Part shown: piece by piece, positions 11,367 to 23,000 of the stretch
How positions within the stretch are numbered: position 1 is the first letter of the stretch
How the letters are laid out: each line of letters starts with the position of its first letter
Source of the DNA: Globodera rostochiensis
Lineage: Eukaryota > Nematoda > Chromadorea > Rhabditida > Heteroderidae
Direction of reading: 5' to 3'
NCBI GenBank assembly: GCA_018350325.1
Contig: JAEVLN010000020.1
Coordinates: 1,333,796 to 1,397,795 of the forward strand
Length of the DNA stretch: 64,000 nt
Translations under genes and position numbers: made by a program
Notes under the pieces: model-generated
Database searches by the model: none
What the model was told of the DNA's origin: nothing
The model's input: only the letters and a program-made list of their open reading frames with translations

Positions 11367-12210
11367 CAGGGATGTGCTCTGTTCTGTTCTGATTTTCTGA
11401 TTTACCAGAATTTCTGGTGATTTTGGGCACCAGAATTCTGATTTCTGGTTTCTGGTTTTTTTTTTTGCAACCAGAATTCTGATTTCTGGTTTCTGGTTTT
11501 TTAGAGAAAAAACCAGAAAAAAACCAGAAATTCTAAGTTAAAATTTTTACTTACAACACCTTTTACAAATAGCCATTTTTGCAAAATTATTCATTCTTGA
11601 GCCAATTTTCTTAACAAATTGTCATCAAAAATCAAAAAAATTTTCCTGGCGGCGCCTATCGGCACCGCCGACCCCCTCCTATTTCTAAAAAATATTAAAA
11701 AAAGTGTTGATTTTTTTAAATTTTTGTTGAAAATCTGTTAACAAATAAAGTCAAAAATTCAAAATTTTCTCGGCGGCGCCTATCGGCACCGCCGACCCAC
11801 CCGCAAGCAGAATTCGCAAAAAATTTGCATTTTTGAAAAATTTAAAAATCGACATTTTTGAAATTTTTCTACCAAAATGTTAAATAAAAAATTTACTGAA
11901 AATTGAACTTTTTTGGAAAATTTGATAAGAAAAATGCAATAAAAAACCCAAAAAACACACCCCTAAAATCGAACTTTTTGGAGGAAAAATTGCTTAAGAA
12001 AAATGCGGGAATGATTAAAAAATTTCTGTTCTGGTTTTCTGATTTACCAGAATTTCTGGTCGTTTTGGGCACCAGAATTCTGTTTTCTGATTTCTGATTT
12101 TTAAAATAAGGACCAGAATTCTGTTTTCTGGTTTCTGATTTTTTTTTATGCAACCAGAATTCTGATTTCTGGTTTCTGATTTTTAAAAAGTCGACCAGAG
12201 CACATCCCTG
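11367..12210. mobile_element. non-autonomous hAT-like transposon (MITE-like), 844 bp
   Basis: The element is bounded by perfect 15-bp terminal inverted repeats, CAGGGATGTGCTCTG at 11367-11381 and its reverse complement CAGAGCACATCCCTG at 12196-12210. It is flanked by identical 8-bp copies of CCCCCCAG. No transposase frame is present, so it must be mobilised in trans. The outer parts carry several copies of a self-complementary subrepeat built on CCAGAATTCTG and TTTCTGG. The AT-rich core carries two copies of the module GGCGGCGCCTATCGGCACCG (near 11648 and 11772). That module also occurs in two introns of the helicase gene. Intact ends and duplication suggest a fairly recent insertion. Confidence 0.92.
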
Positions 12211-12218
12211 CCCCCCAG
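12211..12218. repeat. right target-site duplication (CCCCCCAG)
   Basis: Exact copy of 11359-11366 directly after the right terminal inverted repeat. Confidence 0.9.
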
Positions 12219-12356
12219 CACACCAAACATTGGAAGAGGCACTAAATTGGAGAAAATGAAATTAATGAACGATTAGGCACTTACTGATTCTGTTTGCGTT
12301 AAGCGTAGTATTCTTAGTAAATTTTGCGAGTTATTGTGTTCTAAATCTTCGCTGAA

Positions 12357-15300
12357 ATGGAAGACAACAAACAAGAACAGCTGGTGGAAAGCACTTCCGC
12401 TGGAGCCAAGGCGGACAGTGAGGCAAAAACATCGTTGAAGAAAAAAAAGAAGGTTTATTTTTACTTTTTGTGGTCTCGTCAATCTTGTCATATGTCGTCC
12501 TGTAAAATTTATCATTTTTTACTTTCTACCTGCCGTTCTGAGGCCTGAATCTGAGATCGTTCCTAGTAGTCCTTATCAATCGATGTTCTTCAGAAGGCAA
12601 TTGCCGAACCGTCGAAGGACTTTCGTATCAAAGAGGAGGGCCTCTGTTCAATGTTCCTCATCAAGGTCGAGGAGGGGAGGAAGGCCTACCGCTACGACAT
12701 CGAAGTGACAAATCTGGTCAAACTGAAGAGTCTGACCCGTGGCTCGGACGAGTACGATTTTTGATCACATTATCCAGAGAATTAAAAAATTCTCTTCCTT
12801 AATATTATAATTTCAAGCGGCCTGCGTGCGTTCAACCGCAAAATCTGCTACGAACTTCTGATCATCGCCTACGAGAAGACGGGCCAGTTTGGGATGAAGC
12901 CAGACCATCAGGGCAACGTTGGTGAGATTGTTTACGACAGCAAGGCCACCATGTACTCGTCGATGCCGTTCTGTCTGGCTGATCCGAAGATTGAAATTGC
13001 GCATGACGAAATCATCGACGACTATGTGAAGTCGCACACTTTGAATGACGGCTTTCTGATTACTATTATGCCCAATCAGCAAAAGCCGGTGCTGGACATT
13101 TCGGACTACCGCCAATATTACTCGGTTTCCTATTTTTATATTGCGGCTTTAACGCGTTTTTGAGTAAAAAGCTGTATTTGACTATAGAAGGGTAAACTTC
13201 CATCAAAATGCCTTTTCAGAAGAAATCGTTGTTCGATGAAGACCGCACTGTGCGCACTTTTTTGGAGATGTGCATATCTCAATTTTCGATTAACAGGTTA
13301 GCAATTTGCTCCTTATTGAGGATTAATCTATTCCTCAGTTCTCTTGTTATGTAGATGGTTTCTTTCTATTTTAGAGACATTTACACGCCGATTGGTGCTG
13401 GCAAACTTTACGAGGTGACTCCGGAAGAGCAGATTTCTGTTGGCAACGGCGTCGTACTTCGCTCCGGTGTTGCAAAGGGTGTGCTTTTTGTTTTTTTTGC
13501 TTTCACGGCTTCTGTACTCGAATTTTGGCTGCTCTCAGACAATTGGGGGTTGATTCTTGTGTGTTTAGGTGTCCGTATCGTGCGCAATTATGGAAATTTG
13601 GCGCCTGCGCTTGTTCTGGACAGTCTGTTTTTTGCTTAATATTTTTCTTTTAAATTTATTTGTCATTTTTGCTGTTTATGAAAATGCTCCGATTGCGCCT
13701 TTTCAGTCAAAGTTTCACCATTCTACGAGCCCAATGGATTGGTGCCCACCATTTTCGCCATCATGAACAATCGCATGCCGCAGATGGGAGATTGGACTCA
13801 CATTCGCAAAGCGCTCGTCGACGTGCGTGTGAATGTGATGTACGCTAAGCATCGTTCCTTCGGAATCGGACGTTTCACTGACCAGCCAATGTCGAAACTG
13901 ATGTAAAAATAATTTCTTTTTTTATTCTGAGGTTGGACTGGTCGATACGGAGACCCGGCTTGGCCTGAAACTTTAGACTCAAGACCACTATAGTTAGAAT
14001 CATGACTTGGGGAAATCATTTTAAACGTATATTTGTACTTTCAGTGTCAAGTGGCAGGGCAAGCGTGTGTCGATGCCCGAGTATTTCGTCATGCGTTACG
14101 GCATTACCATTGACTTCCCCGACTTTCCCGCTGTCATTCCGAACACTCCGGTGCCGAGGGGTCGACCGGTGGAAACGTTTCCCATTGAACAGCTGATCAT
14201 AATGGAGGACCAACGTGTGCCGTTGGAGAAAACGGATTCTGGCTTGTCGAGAAAACTTTTGGAGGTCGCTTACTAAAATTTTATTATTTTTATTGTTTAA
14301 TTCTTTAAAAATTAAAACAATTTAATGTTTGTATTACAGCATCTCCAGTAAATTCAACCAATTAATTTATACTTTTAGGCAAGCACAATTCCACCGAATG
14401 AACGAATGGACAAAATCATGCAGTGCGCGTTCAAAATGAACGTGTTCAATGTAGACAATCCGGTGTTGCGCGCCTTCGGCATCACAGTTGATCAGACATC
14501 CAATCGCGTCATGATTGGAGTGCGTTCCAGTCCACGCATTCTTTATGCTAAAAACCAGATCATCAATCCGAGTCCGGACAATGTCAGTGAGTTTGGCGAC
14601 TTGAACTTTTGCTTGGTTCAGTTAATTGGGCTTTCTATTAATAATGATTATACTAATATTTATTTAAATAGTTGTCTGTTGACATGAAACATTTTGCAGA
14701 CCGAATGGACAAAGTTGGGCGCGCAGGCGCAATATCTCCAAACCAACGAGCTGAAGAAATGGATTGTGCTTACCGAAGAACGTCATTTGCGAAGCGACAA
14801 AGACATGAAGGATGGTTTGGTAAAGGCCTTTGCTAGCATGTTGATTGACAAGGCGCGCAAACGCGGACTGGATCTGACAAATCCACAATTTTCGGCGTTC
14901 AGCAGGAGCGGCATTCAGGGTTGGATGGATATGCTAGAGCGTTGCCTGAACTCTAACATCGAGTTCATAATGTGAGTTAGTGTGTTTGTAGGACTGATAT
15001 TCCGAATCCCTCTGTTTTTGGCGAGATTGGAATTTGTAATTGTTTGTTTTTAAAATAAATTCCTCCAGGCTGATCGACTACAAATCCGAGGACACACATG
15101 GACTGCTGAAGTACTACGAGGCGCGCTACCACGTGCCCACCCAGCACGTCTCGGTGGAGAAGGTCATCGATGTAGCGAGGCGAGGCAAGACGCAAACGCT
15201 GGAGAACATCATTAACAAATTGAACTGCAAGAACTTTGGCCTCAACTACATGCCGTTAGTGGAGCGTTCTGCCGAACGTTTTGCACTGGAGAAGGGCAAA

Positions 15301-16737
15301 GTGCTAGTGATCGGCTACGATGTGGCACATCCGGCGCCCACTACGCCGCAGGAGCGCCGTATGCTGCACGTTAAGGGCGCAACGTGCGATTCGTTTGACC
15401 CATCCACTGTCGGGGTGCGTTTCTTTCTAATGAAAGGATCCTGATTAGAGTTTTCGATTCCTGGCAATTTTTCGATTATCTGAAGACTAATTGGTTATCC
15501 GAGTCGATAAATTCTCGGGTCTACGGTCTGGTTAGAAACCGACAACACTAACCCTGACTTTACCATACAACTTGTCAATTTCGGTGCCTCTTAAGATCTG
15601 TGCTAATGTGGCTTTTCATCCGCACAACTTTGTGGGCGACTATTTCTACCAGCAGTCGCGCAAAGAATCGGTTGATGTGACCCAGTTGGCCGAGCGCACC
15701 ACCTGGATCCTGCAGATGTTGGAGGCCAATCGTCCTGCTCACGCGCGACCCAAATACATCATCGTGTTGCGTGACGGACTCTCGGAGGCACAGTTTGCCA
15801 TGGTCAGTGCGTTGAGATTTTGTGACAGAATTGTTAATTTGAGAAAAGCTTACAAGTTGTTAAGTTTTGGATTCAAAACAAAAATTGGTTATATTTTTAC
15901 CGATCTAGAATTGTGCGATTATTTCTAGGCCATCGAAGAGGAAATGAGCGCACTCAAAATGGGCTGCATGGACTATGACGACAGCTACAAACCAAAGTTT
16001 ATGTTTGTTGTGGGCACCAAACGTCACTTCAAGGCAAACAAAAAGAAAGTGACATTTTCGCATCATTATCTTTTTCCAGAAGTTCTTTATGGTTCACGAT
16101 AACACTGTCGTTAACCTGACGCCCGGGTCAGTGATCAACGAGAAGATGGTTCGTCCGGACATCCCCGAGTTTTTCATGCAATCGCACTACCCGAAGAAGG
16201 TGGAGGAATGCGTTTATATTTTTGAATTAAAATGGTTAAGGGGACTGGCAAACCAGTGGAGTACAGTGTGCTGGTGGACGAGATCGGCATGACGCAGGAC
16301 GAACTGCAGGGCTTCCTGAACGCATTGTGCTACAGCCATCAGATCATTAGTTACGCCATCTCATTGCCGGAACCCATCTGGCAGGCTGATGAACTTGCCA
16401 AGCGTGGCCGCAACAACTACCTGACGATGAAGTGGGGGCGAGGGTGATACATGGCCACAAACGCTTTATTTCTATGGGTTTTGATAGCAGTTTTTTTGAG
16501 ACTAATTCCGATGCAGCGAGGCGTTGACTAAATTTTCGATGCAATCGAATCAAAACAATTTTTCAAAAATTGATACGGTCTAAATAAATACGTTGTTTGA
16601 TTTCATTTTTGCCATTTAGACGCTTCTTCTCCAAGGACATTCCGCGCCTTCCCAACGGTGTGGTGGACACGAAGCTGCTGACAGATGGTTTGAGCTATCG
16701 TAATGGACGTTTGAGTGCGACGCGTTTCACTGCTTAA
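12357..16737 (+). CDS. Argonaute protein, nematode WAGO-like
   Basis: Small-RNA-guided silencing effector. Sixteen exons: 12357-12452, 12594-12751, 12818-13124, 13220-13296, 13375-13478, 13569-13622, 13707-13902, 14045-14264, 14379-14582, 14700-14971, 15069-15414, 15596-15802, 15929-16033, 16080-16199, 16241-16431, 16620-16737, giving 924 aa. Order: Lys-rich N-terminus, N domain, PAZ (about residues 290-400, with MPEYFVMRYGITIDF), MID and PIWI. In PIWI, IGYDVAHP supplies the first Asp, SRKESVDV the likely Glu finger, VLRDGLSEAQF the second Asp, and LPEPIWQADELAKRG puts Asp where animal AGOs have His. The MID 5'-end pocket aligns as H-K-Q-K (HGLLK, PTQHV, NKLN), with His for the usual Tyr, which I recall for WAGO-class proteins. 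Exon 13 may end with a GC donor (AAG|GCAAAC) or use a GT 15 nt later, adding five residues. The helicase gene follows 266 bp downstream on the same strand. Confidence 0.95.
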
Positions 16738-17003
16738 TTATTAAATTGGATGTGAGTAGAGGAATTACGCAAATATGGGAAGATGATTTTGATAATTCTG
16801 ATCGAAGACGATAATTTATTTTGTTGTTTGCTCTGAACCGCTGACTGATCTCCACGAGTAATGTTTTTGAGACGATCATAAAACAATGTTTTTTCGTTGC
16901 ATGCTTTGCACATTTATGGCTTTAATGCTTTTTTCGTTTGTACCTTCACTTGAACGACAGAGCAATGCATCTTATTGCGGAATTTGCTTTAAGGTAATAC
17001 AAA

Positions 17004-20000
17004 ATGCCACAAGGTGCAGAGTGGATTGAGTGGATGCGTTCGCAGGGCGTTCAGGTGGTTATCATACGTTATGATCGCTTTTGTCTTAAAAGGGTAGTAG
17101 TGTGGTCACCGATTGCCTTAATAATTTTCCCGGCCTGGAATTTTTTTTTACGAATTCCTGAAAATTGTGTAATTGCGCGCCTAAACGGATTTCGCCTATC
17201 CTTGGTTTAGTGGAGAGCGTAGCCTTCACGAATGAAGAATTTTTATGTCAGGTTGAATCGCATTTGCGTCTGTTTACTGATGAAGCTGTGCGTCACATGA
17301 CCGACGATGAGTTCGGCAAGCTCCGTCTCAAATATATTGGTCAGTGGTGAAGTATGGTGGATTCTTGTTGTTTTCTGGGTACGCTTTCGTTTCATACAGA
17401 AAAAAACCCCTTGCATTTTCGGACCGATAAAGATCCTAAACCAAACTTTACAACATCAATTGAAACAATTGCTTCTGAAACATGAAGATTGCCTAATATT
17501 AACAAATCTTGTCGCAGAGCCTAAGCCGTTTGCGGACCGCGCACAGTACCTTTGGCCGGGCGTGGAAACTACAATTTCGGAATGGTTGGCACACGATTGG
17601 GACAATGCGACGGCCATCCATGGCGAACAACAGCAGCAGCTGCTCTTTCATCGCATTTGCAAGGCTCGGCTCTTTACGGTAGTCGAAATGTCGAATTCTG
17701 CAATAAAAAAAGGAAGAAAGAATATTTATTTATTCTTTAAAAAATCCTATAAAACGTATAGGAAAACGCTGCTCCAGCCAGTCTTGTTAAAATTATGCAA
17801 CAAAAATTTTGTTTTAGACCATTTGCACTGTCTGCCGTGACCATCCTGAATCCGCTGTTGAATTGCTCCGTATTGTTACACGTTGTAAAAAAAGTGAGGG
17901 GAAGACGCCAGAATCAAAATTTTTTTTGATTGTGTTCAACAAATATACAGGCGATTCACAAGCATATCGTGAGCTGGTCTGTACGGATTTGTCGACTTTT
18001 GAGTTCTATCGGCGAATGTTCGATCCGACGGGTAACACACGGAAAATGGATGCCATTTCCACGGTACTAATTCGTTACTCACATTATTCATCAACTCTGG
18101 ATTAATTGTACTTCAAAAAAATGAAGGAAAAGCTGTGTTTTAGGTTCTCGAGCCTCAAATTATTTTTCCGGCGTTACGCAAGGTCAACGCGCACGAATAT
18201 GGGCCGTTGATTGGGCGAGCGGAGGCGCTGTACAAGCACTCGAAAACGCATGGGGCAAAGACGGCGGAACAGCGGGAATGGGAGCTCGCGCACAGTGAGT
18301 CTATTTCTGTCTGAAAAATGGGGAACCCCAAAGTTTGCAATTTCTTGCGAACTGTCCATTGATTTGTGATAAGAAAATTAAAAAAAAAATTTAATTTGTT
18401 TTTTTGGGGGAAAAAAATACAAAATCTACAGATGAACTCTTCTGCGACTTATCCGCCTGTACATTGTTGCGCGGATTGCCTTTTTGTACGGACGTGGCGG
18501 CTGATAACAGCGGCGGTTCGGTGCGGGTGCATGAAACCGGGGTCAGAAAAAGTTTTTCAAAGATTCTCTTTATTTAGATTATTTCTTAATCAAAAAACTA
18601 CATTTTTTTTTTGTTACGCAGGACTGGTACTACCACTTTATGGAGGCCTGCGACACCGACCCTAAGACACGGCCATTGCTCAGATACATTGACCCGAATT
18701 TTGTGAACGATTTGGGTTGAAAATTTGTTAATTTATTTTTTTCAAATTTTGTAAATTTCTCAAAAATTTAAGAACCAATTCTGCTTTCTTTTATGTAAAT
18801 GTTTACGCCTTCATTGGCGCATAATTAATGCTACTTTTTAGCCCGTTGGCGTGCGCACAAAGAGGTGGAAGCGACTCGCGTGCCAAATTGGGAACAAAAT
18901 CTTTCATTAGTGAACCAAAACGCGGATGAGCCCGTGGAGCCGCGTGACCCCAAGAAATTTGCGGAACACCGAAAAATGCTGCCGGAAAGTACGGAGTTTT
19001 GATCATTTTTTTGATATAGTTCCTATTAAATATTTGAGCAAATCGTTTTCGATCACCAAAAAATGTTTCTATTATAATGAGTGAATATTCAAAAAATTCA
19101 GCTTCATATTTCGAGCCGGACGAGTACCAATTGCGGCCCTATCAGAATGAGTTGATTGTCCATGCAAACAAGTTGGTGAAACATTACATTATCGCAGATT
19201 TTCAACAACAAAAATTCTTTTAGCAAAAAAAACACGATTATTTGTGCACCAACCGGCAGTGGGAAGACAATTGTGGCCACGGACATCATTCGGACACATT
19301 TGGAGACGGCCAAGCGAGAGAAACGAGTGGCCAGGGTGGGCTGAGTTCACCAAATTAATTAAAACATTGTAAACGTGGTAATGACATAGCACCAGAAATT
19401 TGTTCATGGGGGAGGGGGCTAATTCAAAAAAAGTACGAATTTTAGGGATGGTGTGTGTGTTCTTGATTTTTGTTAAGGAATTTTTCAAAAAAAAAAAGTT
19501 CATTTTGGGGGCGTATTTTTTACATATAAAAAAAATGTGTTGGGGTATTGGTCCGGCGGTACCGATAGGCGCCGCCGAGAAGCCGATCCGAATATTTGAT
19601 TTTTCCCGACCGGTGCCAATTTTTTTGAATTTTAACAAAATTCCGAAAAGATAAAAACAAATAAATGCCGTCTCAGTGTGTGATGCTGGTGCCTACGGTA
19701 CCCCTTGTTGACCAGCAGTGCTGTGAGTTTGTACAGTATCTGGCCGGTCATTACTGGCTGGACGGCTTCTCGGGATGCGAAAATTTCTATGATGGACGGG
19801 CCAACCGCGTGTTGGCTTGCGGTAAGAGGAGCAATTACCCAAAAATTAATGATTAAATGCTATTTAATGATTAACTTTTTAGACCTCTGCGTTATGACGC
19901 CACAGATTCTGATGTAAAGTTTAAAAGGGGGGAAGAAAAATAAATTTATATTCGTTTTTTTTAATTGGAATGTTAAATTTATGAATTACTATTAATTAAA

Positions 20001-23000
20001 ATGGTTAATTGATTTGTTCTTATATTCTCTATTATTTAAGTAATATGCTGAATTCGGTGCTTGAGACTGAGCGCGTGTATTTTGCCGACTTCACTCTGGT
20101 GATATTCGACGAATGTCATCATTGTGACAAGGGACATCCGTACAAAAGTGGGCAGCCAATTTTAAATAAAAATAATTTGAATTAAAAATTAGTTTATTCT
20201 CAGTGTTGATGGACCAACTGGCAGACCTGGACAATACCAAGAACGGCAGACGACCACATATTCAAATTGTCGGGCTTACCGCTTCGCTTGGAGTCGGGGA
20301 CACGAGCTGGGACATGGCGGCATGCCAACGGGTGAAATGCGAATAAATTCAAATAAAATCAAATCCAAACTATCAAAAATAAAAAGCTTAATTAATATTT
20401 TGTATTGAACTTTTTAAAATTTATGCACAGTTCGCTATTGTTTGATGGTTTAGCATATGTTGTCGTTGTGCGCAAATTTGAGAGCCGAAACGATTAGCAC
20501 TGTTCGGCATCAGTTGGAAAATCTGAAGGAGTACGTCACACCTCCGGTGGACAGTAAGTGGCAATTTTAGAGAAAAAAAATTACACAAATTTCTAAATTT
20601 TCAGTTGTTGAGAAGATCAATCGTCCGGTCAGCAACGACTTTGTGGAGGCGATCAAATTGTGCATGAGCGAGATTCAACGCTCAATGCAAGTGGAACTGC
20701 AGCGTATTGTGGAGCAAAAACTGTTGTCGTACATTGGAAAAGTGAGATGAAAAAATGAAGAGGCAATAAATTGTTTTTTTTTTGTAGGATGACATTGTGT
20801 TCCCCAACCTGGACAACCAGGCTCAGTACCAAAATCGGGTTGGTCTGTTGAAGAAGTACCTGCAACATTTGGAGGAACCGGTCACTAGGGTGTTCCTGCT
20901 TCGCTCCATCAATCATCTTTCGGTGTGGAAATTTGCTGTTTTAATTTAATTGGAAAAATTTAAATTTAATTGTCAATTTCTCCTCCAGCACTATTTTCAC
21001 GCAATTGCCATCAGCGATTTGTTGCCGAATTCGTTTGCGATCGATTATTTGCAGAAAAAAATGGCGGATTCGAAACCTTCTGACAATGAACAGTTCAATC
21101 GGATTAATGCAGTTTTGTTGAAGCGTTACAACGGTGAATTTATTTATTTTTTTTTTTAATACTCTACTTAATAAATCATTATTTTATTTTGAATGATAAA
21201 TATTTTTAGAACTTTTACAACAGCTTCGCGATATTGAACGTTCAGAAAGCGAAGAAAAAGAGCAGAAGAAAAAGGCACTTTTGTCCACGGGGGGCAGCAA
21301 ATACCTTTTCAACGTGGAGAAGAAGGAAATCCTGAACAGACTTCACCGGGTGTGGAGGGTCATAATCGGAATTTTTTGGGCTTGGGTTTGATTTAAGGAA
21401 ATTGTTGACGTAAAGTTAAAAGCCTTGGTGGAACGCCAAAAGTTGACTCCCAAATATTCGGATTGTTTATTTTTATTTGTCATTCCCCAGATTCTCTATG
21501 AACAATTTGAGAAGAATGCGGATTCGCGCGCGCTGATTTTTGTGGCCACTCGCGCATGCGCACAACGCCTGGCCAAGCATTTGATGGAGTTGGATTCGGA
21601 ATTGCCCATGTTTTACCAGCGGAAGGTGTGTGCTTTTGGAAAAAATGAAAATATATGCAAATGAAAGTAAAGTAATGAATTATTTTTAATAATGAAAAAC
21701 CATTTCAGAATGTCGGTTACATGGTCAGCTCTAACCAGAGCGGATCAATGGGAGGCCAATCATCGGATGAACAGCGATTGATGCGGGAGGGCTTCAGCAA
21801 GGGCACAATAAAGGTCTTTTAACGAAATTTGAAATCTTAAGGCATTTTAAGTTAAATTAAAATCCATTGTTAAGGTGCTTGTTGTCACTTCAGTGGCGGA
21901 GGAAGGTATTTTTAAGCACATTTATTTTCATTTAGTTTTTTAATTTTGAGGTGTGAACATCGCCGCTTGTAATCTGATCATCAAGTGATTTTTGCTTAAT
22001 TTATGTTTCTAAATTTTATTTCGAATTTAAAATGATTAAGGTATAACAATGTGGGCAGTGAACGTCAAATGATTCAGCGAAGGGGTGGGGCTTAAAAAAT
22101 TTGTTCTTTTTTTGTTATAGACCCACTCCCCAAATATAAATTAGCTAAACACGACTCTGACAATATTTTTCACATTTGCGCATTGAGGATACTTTGGCTT
22201 GTTCCTTCAAACTGTGTCTCGTCACTATAGTTCATTTTACTTACTGGTAGTTCATCGAGTTCTGCGGAAAATAAGAATACAACAGATAATTTATGCAATG
22301 TGAAAATTTTGCCAGATTCGTGTTTAGCGGATAAAAAACTTCGGACCATCGAATTAAATTATGAAAGGGGGTATAACAGGAAAGTGCCAATAATTCCTCC
22401 CAGCTTTTTATTATTTCTTCTAAAAATAGGCCGTGCTCGACATAAGAACAGCAAGTCCATTCTGCTGGCGCTGGACACTGGTGTTGAGCAACAAGAATTC
22501 AGCAACATGCGCAAAGAGGCCATGGTATTGGAATTTTGCCATTTTTTAGTTTTATTTTGTTACAGATGATGCGTTGCATTGAGGACATGCAGGAGCAAGA
22601 GGAGCAAACCCTTCGCAAGAAAGTGAAGCAGCATTTATTTTGTGGCGATTTTTGTTTTATTTTATTCATTAAAAATTTAGCGATTTTCTTCATTAAATTT
22701 ATTAATTAAGATTATTTACTATTACTATATTTAGATTGAAGAGAAGACCAAAGAGATGAATGTAATTCGCAACGAAGAGAAAAAGAAAACGGAGAGTAAA
22801 CGAGAGCAGCTTATGGGAAGACGGTGAATGTTTAAAATTTTTCCAATGAATATTTCTTTTGGGAACTTTTTCAATTTTCTGTCTATAAAATTAACAAATA
22901 TATCTTAAGCAATTTTCATTAGAGATCGGAGCCGGGCCCGGGTACCCGGATTTATCAACAATCATACCGAGCTCGGGTCAAGATATTTTGAATGCATTGT

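Noticed and set aside
16886..17040. Small frame with a signal-like start (MFFRCMLCTFMALMLFSFV) before the helicase
   Set aside because: It overlaps the helicase 5' region and the likely trans-splice acceptor, ends after about 48 codons and has no recognisable mature peptide.
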